From: Hyphomicrobiales bacterium
Lineage (GTDB): Bacteria; Pseudomonadota; Alphaproteobacteria; Rhizobiales; Rhizobiaceae
Reading direction: 5' to 3'
DNA length: 53,485 nt
NCBI GenBank assembly: GCA_900465665.1
Contig: UBJO01000055.1
Coordinates: forward strand, 1 to 53,485
Shown here: one piece after another, positions 17,931 to 26,501 of the stretch
How positions within the stretch are numbered: position 1 is the first letter of the stretch
Layout: each line of letters opens with the position of its first letter
Notes under the pieces: model-generated
The model's input: the letters and a program-made list of their open reading frames with translations, nothing else
Databases searched by the model: none
Told to the model about the DNA's origin: nothing
Made by a program: the position numbers and the translations under genes

Positions 17931-18401
17931 TTGGTGAAGCTCTCGGCATCAGTCAGCGTGAACATGAACTGGCTGTCCTGGCGCGAGCGGTGGCAGGCAT
18001 AGCATCGTGCGGTGTTCTCTTCGCTCTTGATCGAGCGGTCAGGATGGAACCATTGAAACTGCCAGTCGCCGACGCCTTCCCCAACCTTCTGGGAAACGAA
18101 ATAGCGGAAGACCGACCCATTGCGATATTCGACAAGAACCAGATGGCTGCCGACCGGAACCGGCGATCCGGCCTTCAGAAGGGGCCAATGTGGCGGGGCT
18201 CGCCATCATGTGCTCGGTGGAATCGCCGCGCTCCACGGTCGTGTAGTGCACGAACTGTTCGATCGGCGGAAAGGTCACCGAGTTAGCTTCGGCGAACGCC
18301 CTGCTAGGGCTTCCTCCGACCAGCAGCATCACGGTCGCACCCAGAAGGACGAGCAATCCGCTGACGACCGCCAGCAAAAAATGAATCATCTTCTCCCGCA
18401 T
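17927..18401 (-). pseudogene. Cytochrome P460-family monoheme protein, one frameshift
   Basis: ATG 18401 with AAAGGA upstream opens a signal-anchor segment (MIHFLLAVVSGLLVLLGATV) and the P460 start FPPIEQFVHYTTVERGDSTE and MMASPATLA. Near 18195 one C too many in a C run (GGCCCCTTC) shifts the frame; with three C it continues LLKAGSPVPVGSHLVLVEYR, FRYFVSQKVGEGVGDWQFQW and ENTARCYACHRSRQ, ending at TGA 17927-17929. CYACH is the c-heme site. Intact length would be about 157 residues. P460 proteins oxidise hydroxylamine or bind NO in the periplasm. The homopolymer position means sequencing error is a real option. Confidence 0.75.
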
Positions 18402-18733
18402 GCTTTCAGTCCTTTCATTTCCCTCGCATGGTCGCCGCCGCAGGCGCTTGGGGCGCCAATTGGCAGGTGACCCGAACGCTTTGCGGCGGTGAACCGCATC
18501 TCTCGGATTGAAGGGATAGCTAACATTCATTTGTCGCAGAGATGTGCCCCCGATCTTTCCATTTGTAACATTCGATCCCGACCTGCCGGCGGTCCTCAAT
18601 GGCCCTGCGACATCGTGGCAATTGCTGAGGCCTGGCGCAGCTGCAACAGATCGTGACGTCGAGCACGCTGCCATGTTGCGAAATCGGCCTGACCGGCGTA
18701 CCGAGCAAAGAGAACCAATGTGAGCCTAGCCCT
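18402..18733. other. 332-nt divergent intergenic region
   Basis: It separates the P460 gene (minus) from the GAPDH paralogue (plus) and must hold both promoters. Open frames crossing it are continuations upstream of the real starts. I see no RNA gene or strong palindrome. Confidence 0.4.
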
Positions 18734-19741
18734 ATGACGAAGCAGAAGACGAGAATAGCCATCAATGGTTTCGGTCGCATCGGCCGAACGGTGTTGCGTA
18801 TCCTGCTGAGCAAAGGCGGGGACTTCGAGCTCGTCCTGATCAACGATGTCGCCGCGCTGGAAAGCTGTGCTTATCTCTTCCAGTACGACAGTGTTTTCGG
18901 CCCGTGGCCGGAAGAGGTCGCGGCCCGCGACCAGGCGCTGCAAGTGGGCGACAGGCTGATCGCCTTCCACAATGTTCGCGATGTCCGCGAGCTTGATCTG
19001 TCCGATGTCGATGTCTTTCTCGAGTGCACGGGCCAGCCCTATACACGCGAGTTCATTTCCCGTGCGCTCGAAGCCGGCGCGAAAAGCGTATTGATCTCAG
19101 GGCCTGCTGAAGCCGCCGACGTGACCTTGGTACTGGGTGCCAACGAGGAAATGCTCGCGGACCACCTCATCGTCTCCAACGCTTCCTGCACGACCAATGC
19201 GCTGGCTCCCTTGCTGAAGGTTATCGACGATGCCTGGGGCGTGGTGGGCGGCCAGATGACCACTGTTCATTGCTACACGGGCAGCCAGCCCACGGTCGAT
19301 CAGCCGCGCGACGATTTCGCGAGAAGTCGCGCCGCGGCGCTTTCCATGGTTCCGACGACCACCAGCGCGCACAAGCTTCTGGGCAAGGTCTTGCCGTCGC
19401 TCGCTGGAGCGATCGAGGCGCGCGCCATAAGGGTGCCGACGGCGAGTGTTTCGGCGATCGATCTTACGGTCTCTTTGAGACACACCCCGTCGCTTTCCGA
19501 TGCGCGCGCGCAGATGCAAAAGGCCGCCGCGTCACGTGTTCTTGGGTGGACGGAGAAGCCGGTTGTTTCGGTGGACATGCGGGCGCGCCAGGAGTCATTG
19601 ATCATCTCCGGTCCGGAGACATCGATCGCGCCAGGCGGGCTGCTTCGCGTGTTCGGCTGGTACGACAACGAATTCGGCTTCGCAAACCGGATGCTCGACG
19701 TTGCTGATCTCTTGGGGCAAAAGGTTGCGGGCAGGCGGTAA
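18734..19741 (+). CDS. Glyceraldehyde-3-phosphate dehydrogenase paralogue
   Basis: 335 residues from ATG 18734 (MTKQKTRIAINGFGRIGRTV). The Rossmann motif INGFGRIGR, the catalytic SNASCTTNALAP (Cys152), HCYTGSQPTVD, RSRAAALSMVPTTTSAHKLL and WYDNEFGFANRM are all present, so the dehydrogenase is likely active on an aldehyde with NAD. Several positions differ from housekeeping Gap (AAALSMVPTTTSA instead of AAxNIIPxxTGA; shortened S-loop). It sits 45 nt before nadQ and the nadABC genes, suggesting a role tied to NAD metabolism; erythrose-4-phosphate dehydrogenase activity is another option. A weak GAG site precedes the start. Confidence 0.85.
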   Translation: MTKQKTRIAINGFGRIGRTVLRILLSKGGDFELVLINDVAALESCAYLFQYDSVFGPWPEEVAARDQALQVGDRLIAFHNVRDVRELDLSDVDVFLECTGQPYTREFISRALEAGAKSVLISGPAEAADVTLVLGANEEMLADHLIVSNASCTTNALAPLLKVIDDAWGVVGGQMTTVHCYTGSQPTVDQPRDDFARSRAAALSMVPTTTSAHKLLGKVLPSLAGAIEARAIRVPTASVSAIDLTVSLRHTPSLSDARAQMQKAAASRVLGWTEKPVVSVDMRARQESLIISGPETSIAPGGLLRVFGWYDNEFGFANRMLDVADLLGQKVAGRR

Positions 19742-19786
19742 AGCGGCCTGCATGCAATTGGTGTTGCCAAATTCAGGGAGAATTGC

Positions 19787-20686
19787 TTGACGATCGGGCT
19801 TGCCCACGCGGAACTCATGGCTGTTGTGGCAGCCGTCACCAGCAACGAGCCACGCGTGATGACGGTGCGTTCCGGCGAAGCCTTGCCGTCCGGCCCTTTC
19901 GAGCTTGGACATCGCACGCTGCAGAGCGGCTTGCGCGAATGGATCCAGGAGCAGACCGGCCACCCGATCGGCTATCTCGAGCAGCTCTACACATTCGCCG
20001 ACCGGGACCGCAACAACGACATTCGTGGCGGACGGACGATCTCGATCAGCTATCTCGGGCTGGTGCTGGAACAGGATGCGCCGGGTGCGGGCCGTCCGGC
20101 ATGGCATGGGTGGTACGAATATCTGCCGTGGGAGGATCATCGGCAGGGGCGGCCAAAGGTTCTGGATGCGATCATCGAGAAACTGAGGGTCTGGGCCGAC
20201 GCCGATCCAAGGCGGCGCAACGAGCGTCATCAGCGCGCCGACTTCACCTTCGGCCTCGATCACGGTGGCTGGAACGAGGATCTGACGCTGCAGCGATACG
20301 AATTGCTCTACGAAGCCGGATTGGTGACAGAAGCAGGTGATGTGAGCGACAATTTTGGCCGGCCGATGTTTGCCGATCATCGCAGGATCCTTGCGACCGG
20401 CATAGCGCGCCTGCGCGCGAAGATAAAATACCGCCCGGTCGTCTTCGAGCTGATGCCGAGCGCTTTCACCCTGCTGCAGCTGCAGCGAACGGTCGAGGCC
20501 TTGGCGGGCCTTTGCCTCCACAAGCAGAATTTCCGCCGCCTTATCGAGCAGCAGGAGCTTGTCGAGGAAACAGGCGGCATCACCAGCGAAACCGGGGGAC
20601 GCCCCGCCAAGTTCTTCCGCTTCCGGCAGACGGTCGTCGAAGAACGCGCTCTGTCAGGGACAAAGCTGCCTCTGGCCCGCAATTGA
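19787..20686 (+). CDS. nadQ: NadQ-type Nudix/winged-helix repressor of NAD synthesis
   Basis: 299 residues from TTG 19787 with CAGGGAGAA upstream. The N-terminal Nudix-like domain (EPRVMTVRSGEALPSGPF, HPIGYLEQLYTFADRDR, ISISYLGLV) is followed by a linker and a C-terminal winged helix (FTLLQLQRTVEALAGLCLHK, ETGGRPAKFFRFR). This is the architecture of NadQ, the NAD-biosynthesis repressor of alphaproteobacteria, whose Nudix part is thought to sense nicotinamide nucleotides. It lies directly upstream of a promoter with two matching palindromes and nadABC. Confidence 0.85.
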   Translation: MTIGLAHAELMAVVAAVTSNEPRVMTVRSGEALPSGPFELGHRTLQSGLREWIQEQTGHPIGYLEQLYTFADRDRNNDIRGGRTISISYLGLVLEQDAPGAGRPAWHGWYEYLPWEDHRQGRPKVLDAIIEKLRVWADADPRRRNERHQRADFTFGLDHGGWNEDLTLQRYELLYEAGLVTEAGDVSDNFGRPMFADHRRILATGIARLRAKIKYRPVVFELMPSAFTLLQLQRTVEALAGLCLHKQNFRRLIEQQELVEETGGITSETGGRPAKFFRFRQTVVEERALSGTKLPLARN

Positions 20687-20689
20687 CAT

Positions 20690-20706
20690 ATGCTCATTGT
20701 GAGAAT
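20690..20706 (+). promoter_or_regulatory. NadQ-like operator 1 within the nadA promoter
   Basis: ATGCTCA-TTG-TGAGAAT, a 7-3-7 palindrome with one mismatch. A consensus -35 TTGACA stands at 20683-20688, so the operator occupies the spacer to the -10 region. Assignment to NadQ rests on position and similarity to operator 2. Confidence 0.65.
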
Positions 20707-20723
20707 ATCTATTTGTCCGGAAT

Positions 20724-20740
20724 ATACTCAGAATGAGTAT
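20724..20740 (+). promoter_or_regulatory. NadQ-like operator 2, perfect palindrome
   Basis: ATACTCA-GAA-TGAGTAT, perfect 7-3-7 repeat, extended by T/A outside. Its centre is 34 bp from operator 1, about three helical turns, allowing cooperative binding on one face. An ATG at 20733 lies inside it, which argues against that codon as the nadA start. Confidence 0.7.
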
Positions 20741-20753
20741 AACGGAGGATGAT

Positions 20754-21725
20754 ATGAATACCGCAGTGTCTGCCGCGTCGCTTTACAACCGTGTCAGCCG
20801 GGTCATTCCCAAGGCGGAATGGATGAGCTTCGAGGAGGATGTCGAGGCAATCCTGGAGCTGAAGCGCAAACGCAACGCGGTCATCCTCGCGCACAACTAC
20901 CAAACGCCGGAAATTTTCCACGGTGTCGCCGATATCGTCGGCGACAGTCTGGCGCTTGCCCGCAAGGCAATCGATGTCGATGCCGATGTCATCGTGCTCG
21001 CGGGCGTGCATTTCATGGCCGAGACGGCCAAGCTGCTGAACCCGAAGAAGACAGTGCTGATCCCCGACACCGGGGCGGGCTGTTCGCTGGCGGATTCCAT
21101 CACGCCCGAGGACGTCGCCGTGTTGCGCAAAGCTTACCCCGGCGTTCCCGTGATCACCTACGTCAACACATCGGCCGCTGTGAAGGCAGCCTCGGATATC
21201 TGCTGCACATCGGGCAATGCCAAGCAGATCGTGGAAGCGCTAGGTGTTCCCAGGGTTCTGATGATCCCCGACGAATACCTGGCACGCAACGTCGCCAAGG
21301 AAACCAACGTCGAGATCATCGCCTGGCACGGGCACTGCGAAGTGCATGAACTGTTCTCCGCCGAGGATGTTCGCCAGCTTCGGGAGAACCACCCCGGCGT
21401 CACCGTGCTCGCCCATCCCGAATGCCCGCCGGATGTCGTGGCGGAAGCCGACTTTGCAGGCTCGACGGCGGTCATGTCCGACTATGTCGGGGAGAAGAAG
21501 CCTGCCCGCGTCGTGCTTCTGACCGAGTGCTCGATGAGCGACAACGTCGCGGTGCATCATCCCGGTGTCGAGTTCATTCGCCCCTGCAATCTCTGCCCGC
21601 ACATGAAGCGCATCACCTTACGCAACATTCGAACCGCGCTTGAGGAAAACCAGCACGAAGTCGTCGTCGACGCCAATGTTGCGGTCGCGGCTCGCCGGGC
21701 TGTCGAAAGGATGCTGGCGATATGA
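20754..21725 (+). CDS. nadA: Quinolinate synthase A
   Basis: 323 residues from ATG 20754, chosen for GGAGG at 20743 and because an upstream in-frame ATG falls in the operator. Three repeated domains hold the single 4Fe-4S cluster: DTGAGCSLADSI, ECSMSDN and NLCPHMKRI fit its cysteines. ILAHNYQTPEI and VHFMAETAKLLNP bind substrates. It condenses iminoaspartate with dihydroxyacetone phosphate to quinolinate in the cytosol. First gene of nadABC; its stop overlaps the nadB start (ATGA). Confidence 0.95.
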   Translation: MNTAVSAASLYNRVSRVIPKAEWMSFEEDVEAILELKRKRNAVILAHNYQTPEIFHGVADIVGDSLALARKAIDVDADVIVLAGVHFMAETAKLLNPKKTVLIPDTGAGCSLADSITPEDVAVLRKAYPGVPVITYVNTSAAVKAASDICCTSGNAKQIVEALGVPRVLMIPDEYLARNVAKETNVEIIAWHGHCEVHELFSAEDVRQLRENHPGVTVLAHPECPPDVVAEADFAGSTAVMSDYVGEKKPARVVLLTECSMSDNVAVHHPGVEFIRPCNLCPHMKRITLRNIRTALEENQHEVVVDANVAVAARRAVERMLAI

Positions 21726-23260
21726 CCGAGATCCTCCAAAACCTCGCGGATCGCCCAGTCATTGTCGGAAGCGGGCTCGCCGGATTGATCGCGGCGTTGA
21801 CGCTGTCTCCCGAACCCTGCGTGCTCGTCACCCGCGCACATCTCGGCGCCGAGAGCTCAAGCGGGTGGGCGCAAGGCGGTATTGCGGCATGCATCGGTGC
21901 GGACGACAGCGCCGACCTGCACCTTGCCGATACCCTCGCTGCGGGCGATGGTCTTTGCGATGCCGCTGCAGCCGCCGAAATCATCGCCGAAGCGCCGACC
22001 GTGATCGCGGCCTTGCAGCGCATCGGCGTCTCGTTCGATCAAGATGGCAATGGGAATCTGGCGCTCGGCCTCGAGGCGGCGCATTCGCGTCGGCGCATCG
22101 TGCATGCCGGCGGCGATGGATCGGGCGCGGCCATCATCGCTGCCCTCACTAAGGCGGTCCTTGCCGATCCGGCAATCACTGTCATCGAAGGGGTGGAGGC
22201 GCGGCGGATCCTGACGACTGATGGCGTTGTCTCCGGGTTGCTCTGCACCAGTTTTCGCGGGGGCATGGTCTTGCCTTCGTCGCGCATTCTTCTCGCCACC
22301 GGCGGCATTGGCGGCCTCTACGAGGCCACGACCAATCCGGCCGGCAACTTCGGCCAGGGGATTGCGCTCGCGGCCCGCGCGGGCGCAGCGCTCACCGATA
22401 TGGAATTCGTCCAGTTTCACCCAACCGCACTCGACGGCAATCAGCGCCCGCTGGCCCTGATCAGCGAGGCAGTAAGGGGCGAGGGCGCCGTGCTGGTCAA
22501 CGAGCGCGGCGAGCGTTTCATGAGGCATGTATCCGGTGCCGAACTTGAGCCGCGTGATGTTGTCGCGCGTGCAATCAGTGCCGAGATCGCCCGCGGCGGC
22601 CGTGTCTTTCTCGATGCGCGCCGCGCGATCGGCGCGCGCTTCCCCTCACGCTTTCCGACGATCCATGCCGCTTGCCGCTCGGTTGGGATCGATCCCGCAG
22701 AGCAGCCGATCCCCGTTCGCCCGGCCGCGCATTACCACATGGGCGGCGTTGCGACGGATCGGGCCGGGCGAAGCACAGTGCCTGGTCTGTGGGTCGCGGG
22801 TGAAGCCGCCTCGACCGGATTGCATGGCGCCAACAGGCTCGCCAGCAATTCGCTACTGGAAGCCGCTGTCATGGGCGTGCGCGCGGCCAACGACATGAGA
22901 TCGAAGCTGGCGGCGGTTCCTTGCGGAAAAATCCCGCCCATACCCAGCGCGACCGATATGACGGCCGTGCGCCCAACCGTCTCCCGGCACCTTGGCGTTC
23001 TGCGCAACGCGGCCGGCATCCAGCAGGCGATCCAGGAGTTGCTGCCGATGGCTGAAGGCAATGATGTCGCGGCCGATCCTGCGATCGTGGCGCTGCTGAT
23101 CGCCGTTTCCGCAAGCCTGCGCACGGAATCGCGCGGGGCGCATGCCCGGACCGACTATCCGCTGAAGCACCCGGTTGCACAGCGCAGCCGGATAACGCTT
23201 GAGCAGGCGTTGCAGATCGCCCGTGCCGCAAGCGCATCAAACTTTGCAAGGAGTGCATGA
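21722..23260 (+). CDS. nadB: L-aspartate oxidase
   Basis: 512 residues. FAD-binding VIVGSGLAGLIAALTLS, SSGWAQGGIAACIG, the active-site FVQFHPTALDG, RPAAHYHMGGVATD and GANRLASNSLLEAAVMG show the succinate dehydrogenase/aspartate oxidase flavoprotein fold. It oxidises L-aspartate to iminoaspartate for NadA. The C-terminal helical domain carries the TESRGAHARTDYP block. The start overlaps the nadA stop. Confidence 0.95.
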   Translation: MTEILQNLADRPVIVGSGLAGLIAALTLSPEPCVLVTRAHLGAESSSGWAQGGIAACIGADDSADLHLADTLAAGDGLCDAAAAAEIIAEAPTVIAALQRIGVSFDQDGNGNLALGLEAAHSRRRIVHAGGDGSGAAIIAALTKAVLADPAITVIEGVEARRILTTDGVVSGLLCTSFRGGMVLPSSRILLATGGIGGLYEATTNPAGNFGQGIALAARAGAALTDMEFVQFHPTALDGNQRPLALISEAVRGEGAVLVNERGERFMRHVSGAELEPRDVVARAISAEIARGGRVFLDARRAIGARFPSRFPTIHAACRSVGIDPAEQPIPVRPAAHYHMGGVATDRAGRSTVPGLWVAGEAASTGLHGANRLASNSLLEAAVMGVRAANDMRSKLAAVPCGKIPPIPSATDMTAVRPTVSRHLGVLRNAAGIQQAIQELLPMAEGNDVAADPAIVALLIAVSASLRTESRGAHARTDYPLKHPVAQRSRITLEQALQIARAASASNFARSA

Positions 23261-23261
23261 A

Positions 23262-24113
23262 ATGCACATTACATCCCTTCCACGTCTCGTCATCGAACCC
23301 GCGGTCAGAACAGCGCTTTCCGAAGATCTGGGAATGGCCGGTGACGTGACCTCTGCCGCGGTCATTCCTGAAGATCACATGTCGACCGTCGTCATGGCCG
23401 CGCGTCAGCCCGGCGTTGTCGCCGGATTGGATGCGGCCGCCCTTGCGTTTGAGCTGGTCGATCCCGCGATATCAGTCTCCCGGCACCTCCGTGAGGGAGC
23501 CCCGGTCGGTCCCGGTGACGTGATCGCCACCATCAGCGGACCGTCCAGAGGAATATTGACCGGTGAGCGTACCGCACTCAACTTCCTCAGCCATCTGTCA
23601 GGGATCGCAACGGTGACGGCATCCATCGTCGAAGCGGTCGCCGGCAGCGGCGCGGCCGTCGTCTGCACCCGCAAGACGACACCGGGACTGAGGGCGCTTG
23701 AGAAATACGCGGTTCGCGCCGGCGGCGGGATGAACCACCGCTTCGCGCTGCATGACGCGATGCTGATCAAGGACAATCACATCGCCATAGCCGGCAGTGT
23801 TCGAGAGGCCCTGCGCCGCGCCAAGGCTTCAGCAGGGCATATGCTGAAGATCGAGATCGAGGTGGACACGCTCGAGCAGCTACGCGAGGTGATGGACGAA
23901 GGGGTGGATGCGGTCCTGCTCGACAACATGAAACCGCATCAGCTGCGGGAAGCAGTCGGCATCGTGGCCGGGCGTGCGATCACTGAGGCCTCCGGACGCA
24001 TCACGCCGCAAACCGCGCGCGATATCGCGGCATCGGGGGTCGATCTGATCTCGGTCGGCTGGATCACGCATAGCGCGCCGATCCTCGATATCGGGCTCGA
24101 CTACCGCGATTGA
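23262..24113 (+). CDS. nadC: Nicotinate-nucleotide pyrophosphorylase (quinolinate phosphoribosyltransferase)
   Basis: 283 residues from ATG 23262, one base after the nadB stop; AAGGAG lies about 10 nt upstream. ALSEDLGMAGDVTSAA, ERTALNFLSHLSGIAT, CTRKTTPGLRALEKYAVRAG, HDAMLIKDNHI and EIEVDTLEQL are the type II PRTase blocks binding quinolinate and PRPP. It converts quinolinate to nicotinate mononucleotide with CO2 release. Last gene of the nad operon. Confidence 0.95.
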   Translation: MHITSLPRLVIEPAVRTALSEDLGMAGDVTSAAVIPEDHMSTVVMAARQPGVVAGLDAAALAFELVDPAISVSRHLREGAPVGPGDVIATISGPSRGILTGERTALNFLSHLSGIATVTASIVEAVAGSGAAVVCTRKTTPGLRALEKYAVRAGGGMNHRFALHDAMLIKDNHIAIAGSVREALRRAKASAGHMLKIEIEVDTLEQLREVMDEGVDAVLLDNMKPHQLREAVGIVAGRAITEASGRITPQTARDIAASGVDLISVGWITHSAPILDIGLDYRD

Positions 24114-24224
24114 ACGTCGCGCGCTTGAGGTCGCAAGCAACCGCCACATTATCGCGTGATCGCCCTCGCATCCGGCGCGGATAAAATGCTAGCCTGCCGT
24201 AAAAGAAGAATGCGGAGGCTTGAG

Positions 24225-26378
24225 ATGACGAAAAAGACGCTTGGGGAGAGGACGCTCGGGGACTGGCAGGCGCTTGCCGAAAAGGAGCTTCGCGCCTCGC
24301 CGGATACGCTCGTGTGGAAGACGCCCGAGGGAATAGACGTCAAGCCGCTCTACACAGAGGCCGATCTGGACGGTGTCTTGCAGCCGGGCTCGCTTCCTGG
24401 CTTCGCACCCTTCACCCGCGGTCCGCGCGCCACCATGTATGCGGGCCGGCCGTGGACCATCCGCCAATATGCCGGCTTCTCGACCGCCGAGGCATCCAAC
24501 GCGTTTTATCGCAAGGCGCTGGCATCAGGCCAGCAGGGCGTCTCCGTCGCTTTCGATCTCGCCACCCATCGCGGCTACGATAGCGACCATCCGCGCGTCG
24601 AGGGCGATGTCGGCAAGGCGGGCGTCGCGATCGACAGCGTCGAGGACATGAAGATCCTCTTCGACGGCATTCCGCTGGAGAAGGTCTCGGTGTCGATGAC
24701 GATGAACGGCGCGGTCATTCCGATCCTTGCGAATTTCATCGTCGCCGGCGAGGAGCAGGGCGTGTCGCGGGCCGCCTTGTCCGGAACCATCCAGAACGAC
24801 ATCCTCAAGGAGTTCATGGTCCGCAACACTTACATCTACCCGCCCGAGCCCTCGATGCGGATCGTCGCCGATATCATCGAGTACACCTCCAGGGAGATGC
24901 CGCGCTTCAACTCTATCTCGATTTCCGGCTATCACATGCAGGAGGCGGGCGCGACGCTGGTGCAGGAGCTTGCCTTCACGCTGGCCGACGGGCGCGAGTA
25001 TGTGCGCGCGGCAATCAACAAGGGGCTCGATGTCGATGAGTTCGCCGGCCGCCTGTCCTTCTTCTTCGCGATCGGCATGAACTTCTTCATGGAAGCCGCC
25101 AAGCTGCGCGCCGCGCGCCTGCTGTGGACGCGGATCATGGAAGAGTTCGCGCCGAAGAAGGCGTCGTCGCTGATGCTGCGCATGCATTGCCAGACGTCGG
25201 GCGTCTCGCTGCAGGAGCAGGATCCCTATAACAACATCATCCGCACCGCCTTCGAGGCGATGTCGGCCGTGCTCGGCGGGACGCAGTCGCTGCACACCAA
25301 TTCCTTCGACGAGGCGATCGCGCTGCCCACCGAATTTTCGTCGCGCATCGCCCGCAACACCCAGCTGATCCTCCAGCACGAGACGGGCGTCACCAAGGTG
25401 GTCGATCCGCTGGCCGGATCCTACTATGTCGAGAGCCTGACGAGCGAGCTTGCCGAAAAGGCCTGGGCGCTGATCGAAGAGGTCGAAGCGCTGGGCGGCA
25501 TGACGAAGGCCGTGAACGAAGGGCTGCCGAAGCGGTTGATCGAGGAGGCCGCGACCCGGCGGCAGGCGGCGGTCGACAAGGGCGACGAGATCATTGTCGG
25601 TGTCAACAAGTACCGGCTGGAAAACGAAGAGCCGATCGACATCCTCGATATCGACAACAGCGCGGTGCGGGCCTCGCAGATCAAGCGTCTGGAAGAGACG
25701 CGGCGCCGCCGCGACCCGGTGAAGGTCGCGGCAACGCTGGATCGGTTGCGCGAGGCGGCTGAGAGCGGGAAGCGCAATCTGCTCGAAGCTGCGGTGGAAG
25801 CGGCGCGGGCGCGCGCCAGCGTCGGCGAAATCTCGGATGCGATGCGGCGTGTCTTCGGCGATCACACGGCAGAGCCCGAGGTCGTCAAGAACGTCTATGG
25901 CGATGCTTATAGCGACGAGCCGGAGCTGCAGCAGCTGCGGACGCGGATGAATGCAATTTCCGGAGCGTTGGGCGGAGCGCCGAAGATCATGGTCGCCAAG
26001 CTCGGACAGGATGGGCACGATCGCGGCGCCAAAGTCATCGCCTCGGCCTTCGGCGATATCGGCTTCGACGTGCTGGCGGGGCCGCTGTTCCAGACGCCGG
26101 AGGAAGCGGCGAACCTCGCGATTTCAAGCAAGGTGCATGTGGTCGGCATGTCGTCACTCGCCGCCGGCCACAAGACGCTGGCGCCGCAGCTGATCGATGC
26201 GCTGAAGGCGAAGGGCGCCGAACACATCATCGTCGTGGTCGGCGGCGTCATCCCCCGGCAGGACTATGCGTTTCTGACAGAGCACGGCGTGGCGGCGGTG
26301 TTCGGGCCCGGAACCAACGTCATGGATGCCGCCAATTCGGTGCTCGACCTTCTCGAAGGCAAGCGCCGAAACCAGTGA
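24225..26378 (+). CDS. Methylmalonyl-CoA mutase, single-chain
   Basis: 717 residues from ATG 24225 with GGAGG upstream. The TIM barrel binds the CoA ester (RGPRATMYAGRPWTIRQYAGF, VSVAFDLATHRGYDSDHPR, MHCQTSGVSLQEQDPYNN, GGTQSLHTNSFDEA). The C-terminal B12 domain has GQDGHDRGAKVIASAF, His598 being the lower cobalt ligand. It interconverts (R)-methylmalonyl-CoA and succinyl-CoA, ending propionyl-CoA and odd-chain or branched-chain breakdown. No MeaB chaperone or epimerase gene is adjacent. Known in rhizobia as bhbA/scpA-type. Confidence 0.95.
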   Translation: MTKKTLGERTLGDWQALAEKELRASPDTLVWKTPEGIDVKPLYTEADLDGVLQPGSLPGFAPFTRGPRATMYAGRPWTIRQYAGFSTAEASNAFYRKALASGQQGVSVAFDLATHRGYDSDHPRVEGDVGKAGVAIDSVEDMKILFDGIPLEKVSVSMTMNGAVIPILANFIVAGEEQGVSRAALSGTIQNDILKEFMVRNTYIYPPEPSMRIVADIIEYTSREMPRFNSISISGYHMQEAGATLVQELAFTLADGREYVRAAINKGLDVDEFAGRLSFFFAIGMNFFMEAAKLRAARLLWTRIMEEFAPKKASSLMLRMHCQTSGVSLQEQDPYNNIIRTAFEAMSAVLGGTQSLHTNSFDEAIALPTEFSSRIARNTQLILQHETGVTKVVDPLAGSYYVESLTSELAEKAWALIEEVEALGGMTKAVNEGLPKRLIEEAATRRQAAVDKGDEIIVGVNKYRLENEEPIDILDIDNSAVRASQIKRLEETRRRRDPVKVAATLDRLREAAESGKRNLLEAAVEAARARASVGEISDAMRRVFGDHTAEPEVVKNVYGDAYSDEPELQQLRTRMNAISGALGGAPKIMVAKLGQDGHDRGAKVIASAFGDIGFDVLAGPLFQTPEEAANLAISSKVHVVGMSSLAAGHKTLAPQLIDALKAKGAEHIIVVVGGVIPRQDYAFLTEHGVAAVFGPGTNVMDAANSVLDLLEGKRRNQ

Positions 26379-26501
26379 GTTGGTCGTCTTCCCCTGTCGC
26401 CCAGTTTGGCCGCTAATATAAAGCGCTGGCTTGCGCCCCGCCCCACTTCCCCAAGTCGATGTTTCCGCTACATAACTGGCGGGAGCAACCGGTCGACGTC
26501 C

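Noticed and set aside
24525..26018. 497-residue open frame antisense to methylmalonyl-CoA mutase
   Set aside because: It mirrors the high-GC coding strand, is rich in Arg, His and Asp without a family motif, and the sense gene is certain.
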